This document shows positions 20,164 to 28,118 of a DNA stretch of 64,000 bases, one piece after another. Source of the stretch: DATLSM01 sp049585815 (GTDB lineage Bacteria > Actinomycetota > Thermoleophilia > Solirubrobacterales > 70-9); contig JBAVAR010000138.1 in NCBI GenBank assembly GCA_049585815.1, positions 1 to 64,000 of the forward strand, written 5' to 3'. Made by a program: the position numbers and the translations under genes. The number at the start of each line of letters is the position of its first letter. The stretch's first letter is position 1. A model generated the notes under the pieces. It was given only the letters and a program-made list of their open reading frames with translations. It was not told the DNA's origin and made no database searches.

Positions 20164-21006
20164 TCAGACGGCTAGATGACCGAACTTCTCGCGGATCCGT
20201 TGGTAGAAGCTGGTGCCGGGCAGCTGGGCCAGACGCCCGACTCCGTTGGTGAAGTGAACCTCAAGCGCCATACCCGGCGCCAGCTCGCCGACCTGTTCGC
20301 CGTCGACCGCAACGTCGACCGCCTCACGCCCACCTGCGTTGCCCACCTGAAGGACGTCTCCGGGAGCGACGACCAAAGCTCGTGCCGTCAGCGAGTGCGG
20401 TGCGATGTAGCTGACCACGTACCCCTCCACACCCCATGCGAGGATCGGGCCCTGATTGGCAAGGTTGTAGCCCGTCGAGCCGGCCGGCGTTGCGGCGACG
20501 AGCCCGTCGCAGCGAACATGGCCGACCTCCTCTCCGGCAATCGAGTAGCTCAGCTCAGCGACGCGGTCCCGGGGGCGCCGTGTGAGGCTGATGTCGTTCA
20601 GGGCGACACGCGCCACGCCGTCGACCGCGACCTCAAGGCCGGGCATCTCAATCGTCTCGAACTCGCCCGCAAACGCACGCCGGATGCCCTCCTCTGACCT
20701 GTCACGCTCGACCGCGGCCAGAAAACCGACTGTGCCGAAGTTGACCCCGAAGACGGGGACGCCACTTCTGGCAAAGCACCGCAGCGCATAGAGAATCGAG
20801 CCGTCGCCGCCGAGCACCAAACAGAGCTGCGGCCGGGAGAACTCATCTACTCCTTCAATCCCCGCTGCTGCCGCTCCGTGCTTTTCCAGCTCATCGACGG
20901 TGGCAATCAGTCGCCAACCCTCCGCGCGGGCGACCGCAACGGCGACGGCGACTGCCTCGGTGGCGGCCGGGGGGTGCGAATGAGTGATCAGCGCGGCGCT
21001 CTTCAT
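20164..21006 (-). CDS. nadK: NAD kinase
   Basis: A 280-residue ATP/polyphosphate-dependent NAD kinase. The GGDGS motif is in LVLGGDGSILYALRCFA, with a conserved ALNDISLTR substrate loop (NE/ND motif) and the C-terminal GDGLVAATPAGSTGYNLA-type region (seen as VRCDGLVAATPAGSTGYNLA). It starts at ATG 21006, overlapping the tlyA stop by 4 bp. The pair tlyA-nadK is conserved in actinobacteria and Firmicutes. Confidence 0.95.
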   Translation of the reverse strand: MKSAALITHSHPPAATEAVAVAVAVARAEGWRLIATVDELEKHGAAAAGIEGVDEFSRPQLCLVLGGDGSILYALRCFARSGVPVFGVNFGTVGFLAAVERDRSEEGIRRAFAGEFETIEMPGLEVAVDGVARVALNDISLTRRPRDRVAELSYSIAGEEVGHVRCDGLVAATPAGSTGYNLANQGPILAWGVEGYVVSYIAPHSLTARALVVAPGDVLQVGNAGGREAVDVAVDGEQVGELAPGMALEVHFTNGVGRLAQLPGTSFYQRIREKFGHLAV

Positions 21007-21785
21007 ACCGCCACCTCCTCAAGCCCGATGTCCAACTGCTCAAGCCCTGGGCCCTCTCCCCCACACCAGACAAAGGTCTCGCGATTGCCCTTCGGCCCCG
21101 GGAGCTCGGAGGAGGCGAAACCCCTGATCGGGAGGCCGAGGTCTTGAGCGGCGCTTGCAACGGCAAGGATCGCCTCACGGCGGTCAGCGGGGTTTGACAC
21201 GACCCCCCTGCCAACCCTCGCACGACCCAGCTCAAACTGCGGCTTGACCATTGCAAGCACTTCGCCAGCTGGTGCAAGGCAGCCAACGAGCGCCGGTAAG
21301 ACCTTGGTCAGGGAGATAAAGGACACATCAGCGGTAATCAGTTCCGGTGGGAAGGGCAGGTCCGCTGGCCCCAGGGTGCGGGCATTGAAGCGCTCGATGG
21401 TCGTGACGCGCGGGTCCTCGCGCAACCTCAGATCAAGCTGGCCGAAGGCAACGTCTAGAGCGGCGATTCGAGCGGCGCCGCGCTGCAAGAGGCAGTCGCT
21501 GAAACCGCCCGTCGAGGCTCCGACATCAAGACAATCGCGCCCTGAAATGTCGATACCGAGCGACTCAAGCGCATTCTCCAGCTTGACGCCCCCGCGCGAG
21601 ACATAGCGTGGGCCCTCTTTGACGATCAGAGCTGCGCTGGGCTCGACAAGCTGGCTCGGCCGCAGGGCCACGGGGCCATCCTCTCCGACCCGGACCTCCC
21701 CGGCGCGCACCGCACCGGCCGCCGCTGAGCGCGACGGAAACAATCCGCGCTCTGCCAAAACCGCGTCAATCCGGTCCTTCTTCAT
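21003..21785 (-). CDS. tlyA: TlyA-family rRNA 2'-O-methyltransferase
   Basis: A 260-residue protein with an N-terminal S4 RNA-binding domain (RIDAVLAERGLFPSRSAAAG) and a FtsJ/RrmJ-like methyltransferase domain with SAM motif DCLDVGASTGGFSDCLLQRG. TlyA methylates 16S and 23S rRNA cytidines in mycobacteria and affects capreomycin sensitivity. It is the first gene of the tlyA-nadK run. In Firmicutes it directly follows dxs; here an inserted block of ~6 kb separates them. Confidence 0.93.
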   Translation of the reverse strand: MKKDRIDAVLAERGLFPSRSAAAGAVRAGEVRVGEDGPVALRPSQLVEPSAALIVKEGPRYVSRGGVKLENALESLGIDISGRDCLDVGASTGGFSDCLLQRGAARIAALDVAFGQLDLRLREDPRVTTIERFNARTLGPADLPFPPELITADVSFISLTKVLPALVGCLAPAGEVLAMVKPQFELGRARVGRGVVSNPADRREAILAVASAAQDLGLPIRGFASSELPGPKGNRETFVWCGGEGPGLEQLDIGLEEVAV

Positions 21786-22078
21786 CGCCAGAACGGTACA
21801 GCGGCGCCCCCAAACCGAGCGTTTATCGAGCCCTTAGGGCCGCCTGCAACAGTCTGCCAATCCCAGATCCAGCTACAGCTGGCCCTCTGGAAAGGGCGTC
21901 TGTGACCCCACTCACACACAAATCGCACATATGTTCGTACGCTGCTAAAGGAATCGCGTGAGGCTGACGATGCAGAGCAGACCGATAAAACTTTTTGGCT
22001 GGGCTCGTCGCCGCCCAATGGCCCTTGTCGCTTCCCACGGCAGGCGCCCGCGGCACATGAGAGTCCACCTACCTCCCA

Positions 22079-22134
22079 CGGATCCACATATATAGAGATA
22101 CATATCTCTCCTCCCTGTAGTAACCCCAGAAACG
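22079..22134. repeat. Intergenic repeat element, copy A
   Basis: The core at 22111-22134 is identical to 28040-28063 except for one transition (core piece gtaaccccagaaacg). Flanking similarity includes cggatccac at 22079-22087 and agagatac. The core is enclosed by an inverted repeat and abuts a terminator. The two copies lie in the same orientation about 5.93 kb apart. Confidence 0.8.
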
Positions 22135-22157
22135 CCCCGCCCTAGGCGGGGCGTTTT
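22130..22157 (+). terminator. Strong intrinsic terminator
   Basis: A perfect 12-bp stem (aaacgccccgcc pairs with ggcggggcgttt, 22130-22141 and 22145-22156) has a 3-nt loop and a short T run on the plus strand. No plus-strand protein gene lies upstream, and on the minus strand it precedes rather than follows genes. It may end a small plus-strand RNA or stop outward readthrough. Confidence 0.75.
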
Positions 22158-22384
22158 CTGTTGTAGAGGGCTCTATATAGCCAAATTAGGCTTGTCGAAC
22201 GTCAGCCGAATGATTGGGCGCCCCGACTGCGCGCCAGTAATGCGCCAGTCAGCCAAACCTCAGCCAGTTGGAAGCCGTCGGGGCTGACGACTCCGAAGGC
22301 GGTGCTTGAATCGCAGGTAGGTCGGCTGGGCAAGGCGTGCCGCGGCTGGGTCGAGGACGCTGGGACTCACGTTATACTGGCGGT

Positions 22385-22672
22385 ATGACCCACAGGGTCG
22401 GTACCAAAGGCCAGGTTGTGATCCCGAAGGCGATTCGCGATGAGATCGGGATCAAGCCCGGTGATCAGGTGGTCTTCGAGGCCGATGGGACTGAGGTGCG
22501 GGTGCGGCGCGTGAGCGATGACCCGCGGGCGCGGCGAGCGCGAATCGAATCTTTGCGAGGCACCTGGGCGGGGATTCCCCGACTCGGCACCGAGGAGCTG
22601 CTCGCCGAGCGGCGCGGGGATCGAAAGCGCGAGGAGCGCCGCGCCCGAAGGCTGCTTGACGGTCGTCCTTGA
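22385..22672 (+). CDS. AbrB/SpoVT-family antitoxin (VapB-like)
   Basis: A 95-residue protein with an N-terminal swapped-hairpin AbrB domain: MTHRVGTKGQVVIPKAIRDE followed by IGIKPGDQVVFEADGTEVRV. The C-terminal half is Arg-rich and disordered, as expected for an antitoxin that wraps its toxin. ATG 22385 is chosen because the upstream 16 codons are unlike the family. It overlaps the PIN toxin gene by 17 bp, the classical toxin-antitoxin layout; autoregulation through an upstream operator is expected. Confidence 0.88.
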   Translation: MTHRVGTKGQVVIPKAIRDEIGIKPGDQVVFEADGTEVRVRRVSDDPRARRARIESLRGTWAGIPRLGTEELLAERRGDRKREERRARRLLDGRP

Positions 22673-23045
22673 CACCTGGGCCCTGATCGCCCACCTGCGC
22701 GATGAGCCAGCGGCCGAGCGGGTGCGCGAGGCGTGGATCGCGGAGGGCGCGGCGATCTGCTCGTTAAACCTCGGCGAGGCGCTGTATCTGGAAATGCGGG
22801 CGCGAAATCTTGAGGGCGGCGGTGAGACGATCGAGGCAGCCCGCCGAGAGCTGCGCGTCATCGACCCCGACTGGCAGCTGGTCCGCGACGCCGCGGCGAT
22901 TAAGTCCTTTGCCGGTCTCTCCTACGCCGATGCCTTCTGCGTCGCGACCGCGGAGCGCCTCGGCGCTGCGCTGATGAGCGGCGACCCAGAGATCATCGAG
23001 CGGATCGGGGAGCGTAGCTGCGAGGTAATCGACCTGCGACGCTAA
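22656..23045 (+). CDS. VapC-like PIN-domain toxin ribonuclease
   Basis: A 129-residue PIN domain. It begins LTVVLDTWALIAHLRDEPAA, where VVLDT carries the first catalytic Asp. The mid Glu lies in SLNLGEALYLEMRARN, the second Asp in SYADAFCVATAERLGAAL, and the last acidic site in MSGDPEIIERIG. TTG 22656 is the only reasonable start, since earlier codons are inside the antitoxin in another frame. VapC toxins cleave tRNA or rRNA sites when the antitoxin is degraded. All four acidic positions are present, so it is probably active. Confidence 0.88.
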   Translation: MTVVLDTWALIAHLRDEPAAERVREAWIAEGAAICSLNLGEALYLEMRARNLEGGGETIEAARRELRVIDPDWQLVRDAAAIKSFAGLSYADAFCVATAERLGAALMSGDPEIIERIGERSCEVIDLRR

Positions 23046-23363
23046 TAGCTGAAGGTATCGGTGCCAAGGTTGCCGTATCAGTCCGCCATCTCGCGCAGCC
23101 AAGCACGATCCTGATTGCAGCGCTAATCAGCCTCATCCAGAATCTCGTAGAGGTAGTTGATGGCCATGCGCCTAAATCCCGGATTTCCTCGTTCTCTGGG
23201 GTGGACCGGCTAGGTTCGGGGCCGAACTCGGTGAAGTGCTCTGCAACCTAGCCCCACCCTGGCGCATTAAACCGGATCGGGACGTGGGCGAAGCTCTGCC
23301 AGTGCTCGCGACCGGCGACTCGCCTCGGCGCTCCGCAGCTCACCGTCGCCCCGCGGAGACCAC
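23046..23363. other. 318-bp stretch without recognised features
   Basis: This lies between the convergent VapC gene and the secreted protein gene at 23364-24584. I see no coding potential with family resemblance, no clear terminator and no repeat. Confidence 0.6.
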
Positions 23364-24584
23364 TCATTCAGAACCCGTGAACGGCAACGGTGGCGGCGGC
23401 CCGCAGTTGAGGGGTTCGCTCGGCTGTACCTGGACGACGGCTGGCGGTGGTTGGACCGGCTTGTCGCGGGCGAGGTCGAAGATCCGCAGTGATGGCGTGC
23501 CGGGTTTGTAATCACCGCCGTAGCAGTGGATTTCACTTGGCAGCCGAGGGGTTCCTTCAGACTCGACTAAGGCCAGCACCGGCCAGCGAAACGAGAAAGC
23601 TTCCAGCGTCCGGGTGGGGGCTTGAAAACCGACCAAGAGCCTCGAAGCGCCGGATCGATCACCGGCCAGATTTCGGACGGAGAGATATTCGCCCTCCCCT
23701 GGGGGGCCTTTGTGAGATTCCTCTGTGATCAGATGCATATCTGAGGCGAGCGGTGCTTGGTAAAAAGTTCCAAGTTTGGCGATCCGTCTTCCGCCAGAGG
23801 AGTAGAGGATGGTCGGGTGCTGGCCAGCTTTCGATTCCCGCGCTGCGAAGAGCACCAGGCGCCTCGGGGAGGCAAAGCTCAGCTTGCCGTCCGGTAGCGT
23901 GAAGTGAGTTTGCACGCGGTCGTTTCGCAGATTGATAATCGAGACCTGCATCTGCCCCACTGAAAGGTGCGGCACGCCAACCGCGAGCAGCGGACCTTCA
24001 GCGGCGAGCATCGGTTCTGGTTCGCCCGCAACCCAGCGCAGGAGGTGCCAGTGGCCTCCGCTCAAGCTCCTGAAGAGCAGTGGCTGCCAGTAGCGTCCTT
24101 GTCTGGATGAGAAGCATTTGCCGGCCACAATCAGCTCTTCTCTGGCCAGCACATGCGCGCCACCGGGTTCCCAGTTTTCGCATTTCGCAGTTTCGGAGAG
24201 CAGTGGGTAGGGAATCGATCTCAGGGCAGCCGGCGGCAAGTCAACGAGAAATCTGTGATGTTCCGCTTCCGGCCCCTCCTCCCCGCCACCGCCGACGACC
24301 ACCGTGCCGTTCGAGGATTCGGCTTCGCGCGTTAGCACCGGCCCAGGAGTATGGATGCGCCGCAAGCTCGCGGCCCCGAACGGCTTGAAGAAGACCGGCC
24401 CATCGTCGAACCAGAGTGCTCCGCTCGAGACGATCGTTACCGCCTGATTGGGTGGTCGGGGCGCCGGAATAGCCAGGCTAGGTTCGGCCGTCGCCAGACT
24501 CAGCGCAGCGCAAGCAAGCACGACACAAGCCCAGCTGCATGGGAGCTTCAGCACGCACCTAAATGGAACCGCGAAAAGCGCCAT
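23364..24584 (-). CDS. Secreted hypothetical protein, possibly beta-propeller
   Basis: A 406-residue protein with a Sec signal peptide (LPCSWACVVLACAALSLATA followed by EPSLAIPAP). The mature part alternates short beta-like strands with Gly/Pro turns and has several paired motifs such as LLFRSLSGGHWHLLRWV and LSVRNLAGDRSG that suggest repeated propeller blades. I do not recognise a named family. A few Cys residues (CENWEPGG, GKCFSS, CYGGD, LNCG) could form disulphides outside the cell. It is part of the secreted-protein block between dxs and tlyA. Confidence 0.7.
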   Translation of the reverse strand: MALFAVPFRCVLKLPCSWACVVLACAALSLATAEPSLAIPAPRPPNQAVTIVSSGALWFDDGPVFFKPFGAASLRRIHTPGPVLTREAESSNGTVVVGGGGEEGPEAEHHRFLVDLPPAALRSIPYPLLSETAKCENWEPGGAHVLAREELIVAGKCFSSRQGRYWQPLLFRSLSGGHWHLLRWVAGEPEPMLAAEGPLLAVGVPHLSVGQMQVSIINLRNDRVQTHFTLPDGKLSFASPRRLVLFAARESKAGQHPTILYSSGGRRIAKLGTFYQAPLASDMHLITEESHKGPPGEGEYLSVRNLAGDRSGASRLLVGFQAPTRTLEAFSFRWPVLALVESEGTPRLPSEIHCYGGDYKPGTPSLRIFDLARDKPVQPPPAVVQVQPSEPLNCGPPPPLPFTGSE

Positions 24585-24753
24585 CCCAGCAGTGTCTCAA
24601 GATGCTCAGGCCGGTGAATTGGCAAGGTATCCCCCCTGCCCCATCCACCGGTTTGGAATTGGGGTGGGGAGGGAAATCCGCGACGTGCTCGGAAAATGAC
24701 CGGATCGTCTAGGCTCCGCACGGCAAACGGTCTACCGGACAGCCGAATAAAGG

Positions 24754-25572
24754 ATGGTCAATGTGCCCCGGATGATGCTTAAAGTACGTTGGGCCTTGGT
24801 GGGTAATGTGGCGATCTTCATTGCTGTGTTCGCCGCCATCGCGCAGTCGTCCGTCGCAGTGGCTCGCACACCGACCAAAATCAATCCACCGACAAAATTC
24901 ATAGTAGCCTTTTTCCTCAAAGGTACCTACAGCTATGATTACGCGGATGTCGATAACGGACACGTAACCGAAGAACATCGGACGATGACCTTCGAAGGCC
25001 AACCAAACGTGGCCCGATATACGGTGTATCTAAACTCCAAAGGAAAACCTTTCCTGAGCACAACCGAGGCCTTGGCAGATCCCAGCCCGGCCATGGTTGG
25101 GTCATGGAGCGTAAAGGCCTCCCAGACAGAAGAGGCGCCCTGCGCTGCGAGCGGCGATCTGCGAGATGAATCAACCGGCCGAGCACTTACCGCGGACTTC
25201 GGCATTCACGACTACGATATGAAGATTCAGGGTGCCGGGGATGACAGCTTCGTTTATACAGGCACGAAGACGGGCTCCGAACCCTGTGATGTACCAGATC
25301 CATGGGCGGCTTGGGTGGTCGGGAACAGCCACCTCAACAATGGGGCCGAAGCATTCAATGCCGTTCTCACTGTCCCCCAAGCGAAGCTTCGAGCGGCCAA
25401 CCGCGGTCAGTCACAGACGTTCAATGTGGCCTTGCTCCCAGTCGACGGGCTTCCATCAACTGATTGCGGTTCCGAACCGGCGCTTGGAATCAGCTGCAAG
25501 CAGTCCTTCAATTGGTCAGGAACAGTGGTAATTACCGGCATGAAGAAGAAGCATCACCATCATCATCGCTGA
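24754..25572 (+). CDS. Secreted hypothetical protein ending in a polyhistidine tail
   Basis: A 272-residue protein with an N-terminal signal segment (RWALVGNVAIFIAVFAAIAQ then SSVAVAR). The mature part is beta-rich with several Cys (EAPCAASGD, SEPCDVPDP, TDCGSEPALGISCKQ). It ends VVITGMKKKHHHHHR, five consecutive His after three Lys, written with mixed codons (cat/cac), so it is natural. Such a tail could bind Ni, Cu or Zn. The start is ATG 24754 with AAAGG directly before it; GTG 24763 is an alternative. I recognise no family. It is divergent from the secreted gene at 23364. Confidence 0.72.
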   Translation: MVNVPRMMLKVRWALVGNVAIFIAVFAAIAQSSVAVARTPTKINPPTKFIVAFFLKGTYSYDYADVDNGHVTEEHRTMTFEGQPNVARYTVYLNSKGKPFLSTTEALADPSPAMVGSWSVKASQTEEAPCAASGDLRDESTGRALTADFGIHDYDMKIQGAGDDSFVYTGTKTGSEPCDVPDPWAAWVVGNSHLNNGAEAFNAVLTVPQAKLRAANRGQSQTFNVALLPVDGLPSTDCGSEPALGISCKQSFNWSGTVVITGMKKKHHHHHR

Positions 25573-25765
25573 GACCGATCGCAATACCTTTCTAGACTCC
25601 GCGCAACCCAACCTCCCCTCCCCCACATTCCACATTCCCCAGGCGGTTACCTCCGTCCCTGCCATGAGGTGGGAGGATCTGGTGGGTTGGTGGAATCAGC
25701 CTAGGGACCGCGCTCGGCCCGAAAATGAGGTCCAAGCGCTCGCCTTACTTCACCGCCAGTAATCC

Positions 25766-27772
25766 TTACTTGAACAGCCTTACCGTCCTATTCTGAGTCC
25801 TGGAGGCACCGCCGGTTGGAGTGAATTTAACGGCAACTTTGACGGTGGCCGCGCCATTCTTCTTCAGTGAAGACTTGGTCTTACCGACCAACACAATCGA
25901 GAGGCTGACGTCGCCTTTTTGAGAAGCGATGCCCTTCGTCGTCTTCACATTGTGCCCGGTTAGGATCAGCTTGCCCTGACCCGGGACGGTCACCGATTGT
26001 GTGGCGGTACCTTGCTTTGAGTCGGTCTTCAACTTGCCGAATTTGAAGACATTTGAGGGTGGCTGAACCCCGGTGCCGCTCAGGGACGCCGTGAGCGCTT
26101 CAGGGGCAGTGCCGAGGCGCAGTGTCGCAGTCCTCGCTCCAGCTCCATTTGGGGCAAAACGTGCGCCGAGCTCGCATGCTCCACCAGGGGCAAGCTCTGC
26201 CGCCGTGCAGGTATCGGTTGAGAGTCTGAACTGATCGGAGTTTGCCCCGGTGATGCTGGCGGCGCCCAGGACGGCCGGAGTCTTGCCCTCGTTGGTGAGT
26301 GTGAAGATCTGGGCACGGCCAACGCTGTTCTTGATCTGAGAGCCGAAATCGTGCCCACTCGGACTGAGGGTCAGCCTGGGAGCAACCCCGAGGCCGTTGA
26401 GTTCAACCTGAACCACCCCTTCTTCACCACCAACGAAGGCAAGCTTGGCGCTCTTGGGTCCCGGGCTTTCTGGCTGAAAGCGCAGCAGCGCGGTGCAGCT
26501 TCCGTCCGGTTCCAGTCGAGCGGTGGTGCAGTTCTCTTCGAGCAGCTGAAAGCTCCCTGCGTCTCCGCCGGAGATCAAGGCAATGAAGAAGCCACCCGGG
26601 AGATCGCCGCTGTTTGTCAACGTGATCGTCCGGGTGACGCCGCCGCCGAGCGCCGTTTCTCCGAAGCTGACTGGATTGGGGGAGCCATTGAGAACAGCCT
26701 GCCCGCCGGTTCCGCTGACTTCTGCGGCGAATGTGGCCCCGTTGTTGGCGCGCGCTCGGACTTGTGCGACGTGGAAGCCAGGTTGATTGGGATTGAATTG
26801 GACCTGGATCGAGCATGTTTCTTTGGGTGCAATCGTCGAGCCGTAGCAATCGCTGCTGCCGATGTTGAAGTCATTCGATTCGCTGCCGGCGATTTCAAGG
26901 GAAACCTGTACTGGGCCTTCCCCGCTGTTGCGCAGCTGCATCGTCGTCTGCGCGCCTCCTTCCTTGACTGATTGCAACCCGAATTCATAGCTTTCAGGTT
27001 CGAAGCTGAGCACCGGCGGGGCCGCCACGCCAAAGAGTTCGATGATCTGTTCAGCGGGGGTACCTTCGGAGCGAACGTGAAGAAAGGCCCGCTCTTCCCC
27101 TTCGCTGCCGGGGGAAAAGCGAATCGAGATCTTGCAGCTATTCCCAGGGCTAAGGGAAGGGCCGCAATCGCTGCCATTGGTATTGAAAGCGCTGGAGCCG
27201 GCCCCTTCGATGTTGACACCGTAGATCGCGACCTCGGCTTCGCTTTCGTTGGCCACGGTCACCTCTCGTTCAGAGCTATTGTCAACCGTTGTCGCTGGGA
27301 ACTTCAGCGGAGATGGAGAGACGGTCAGCGCTTGGACCAAGCCGCGACCACTGAGGGCAGCGCTCGCCGGGCTGTTTTCGGCGCTGCTAGCGATCGCGAG
27401 CTCCGCTTCGCGCAGGCCGCTTTCGCTCGGAGTAAAGGTGACAAAGAGCCCGCAGCTTTCCTCTGGCGATAGGGTCGCCGCGGTGCAGCCATCGTTTTCG
27501 AGGGCGAAATCATTTGAGTCGGGCCCCGTCACCGAGACCCCTTCGACGGTGATCGATTCGGGGCCATGGTTGGTGAGAACGAACTGCTGGCGGGTGTCGC
27601 TCTTGCCAACAATGACGCTGGGGAACGTCTGCGGAGAGGGGCTTAGGCTCGCGCTCGCTTCGGCGGCCTGACTGGTGGCTGGGAGACCAAGCATAGCCAC
27701 ACCGAATGCGAGGATTGGGCCGAGGACGGAAATGGCTCGACGGGGCCTGGGAGTTTGCCGGCTTGTACTCAT
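25766..27772 (-). CDS. Secreted choice-of-anchor D domain protein (five ASPM-SPD-2-Hydin-like repeats)
   Basis: A protein of about 668 residues. From ATG 27772 it has a signal peptide (RRAISVLGPILAFGVAMLGL, cleavage near SQAAEA). Five repeats of about 100 residues follow; each opens with an SP-x-x-x-FG-like strand (LSPSPQTFPSVIVG, VSPSPLKFPATTV, LSFEPESYEFG, GSPNPVSFGETAL, LSPSGHDFGSQI) and holds a conserved Cys pair (DGCTAATLSPEESCGLFV). The end is a beta-domain with GQGKLILTGHNVKTTKG and KVAVKFTPTGG, a pattern I associate with secreted Thermoleophilia proteins. The longer frame to 27907 is rejected because it precedes the signal peptide. Confidence 0.85.
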   Translation of the reverse strand: MSTSRQTPRPRRAISVLGPILAFGVAMLGLPATSQAAEASASLSPSPQTFPSVIVGKSDTRQQFVLTNHGPESITVEGVSVTGPDSNDFALENDGCTAATLSPEESCGLFVTFTPSESGLREAELAIASSAENSPASAALSGRGLVQALTVSPSPLKFPATTVDNSSEREVTVANESEAEVAIYGVNIEGAGSSAFNTNGSDCGPSLSPGNSCKISIRFSPGSEGEERAFLHVRSEGTPAEQIIELFGVAAPPVLSFEPESYEFGLQSVKEGGAQTTMQLRNSGEGPVQVSLEIAGSESNDFNIGSSDCYGSTIAPKETCSIQVQFNPNQPGFHVAQVRARANNGATFAAEVSGTGGQAVLNGSPNPVSFGETALGGGVTRTITLTNSGDLPGGFFIALISGGDAGSFQLLEENCTTARLEPDGSCTALLRFQPESPGPKSAKLAFVGGEEGVVQVELNGLGVAPRLTLSPSGHDFGSQIKNSVGRAQIFTLTNEGKTPAVLGAASITGANSDQFRLSTDTCTAAELAPGGACELGARFAPNGAGARTATLRLGTAPEALTASLSGTGVQPPSNVFKFGKLKTDSKQGTATQSVTVPGQGKLILTGHNVKTTKGIASQKGDVSLSIVLVGKTKSSLKKNGAATVKVAVKFTPTGGASRTQNRTVRLFK

Positions 27773-27946
27773 TGCCTGCCATCGACACCTGAGGGTGCCC
27801 AACTTGAGGGAAAACAGATCCTCCTGTGGCTGCTCGGCCCCCGAACCGAAACAGGGAATACCCCACTTCGACCCCTCCCACGCCGTGGTGATCGATCCGG
27901 GAGGCATCTCCCCTCGCCCGGTCAGGGTTTCTGCTGTCCGCGAGAA

Positions 27947-27980
27947 GTAGCCTCCGCGGGACCCGACCCGCGGAGGCTAC
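27947..27980. terminator. Perfect 14-bp hairpin downstream of dxs
   Basis: The arm gtagcctccgcggg (27947-27960) pairs fully with 27967-27980 around a 6-nt loop. No T run follows on either strand. It probably stops or protects the dxs transcript, or separates it from the choice-of-anchor D gene. It could instead be part of a structured leader. Confidence 0.5.
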
Positions 27981-28006
27981 AATCGCAATGGATCCGCTAT
28001 CTCCAT

Positions 28007-28063
28007 CGGATCCACCCCAAATACAGAGATACGGCTCTTCTCCCTGTGGTAACCCCAGAAACG
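28007..28063. repeat. Intergenic repeat element, copy B
   Basis: The core 28040-28063 matches copy A with one difference, and the outer blocks cggatccac (28007-28015) and agagatac are shared. Here the core is flanked by a different inverted repeat from that in copy A, so the stem is kept while its sequence changes, as in a conserved structure. Confidence 0.8.
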
Positions 28064-28118
28064 ATTATTACCGAAGAGCCGCCGGGAACACTATGCGATT
28101 GAGCGCTTTGATGCAAGC

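Larger units (their letters stand above)
21786..22384. other. 599-bp intergenic region: tlyA leader, repeat copy A, lone terminator
   Basis: No convincing protein gene lies here; minus-strand frames of 81 and 101 codons lack family resemblance. It contains one copy of an intergenic element (22079-22134) also found near 28.0 kb. A strong hairpin terminator (22130-22157) follows, and a longer-range inverted repeat (22089-22097 with 22171-22179, tatatagag/ctctatata) encloses the conserved core. The region marks one border of the inserted block between dxs and tlyA. The minus-strand promoter of tlyA must lie here; I could not pick a convincing -35/-10 pair. Confidence 0.6.
27773..28118. other. 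346-bp intergenic region after dxs with hairpin and repeat copy B
   Basis: No gene is seen. It contains a perfect 14-bp hairpin (27947-27980), repeat copy B (28007-28063) and an inverted repeat that encloses the repeat core (cggctcttc 28032-28040 with gaagagccg 28073-28081). It is the right border of the block inserted between tlyA and dxs, and it carries the leader of the choice-of-anchor D gene on the minus strand. Confidence 0.65.

Noticed and set aside
21782..22087. Minus-strand 101-codon GTG frame just upstream of tlyA
   Set aside because: It has no family resemblance, low coding-like composition, and its start lies inside repeat copy A, so it is read as noncoding.
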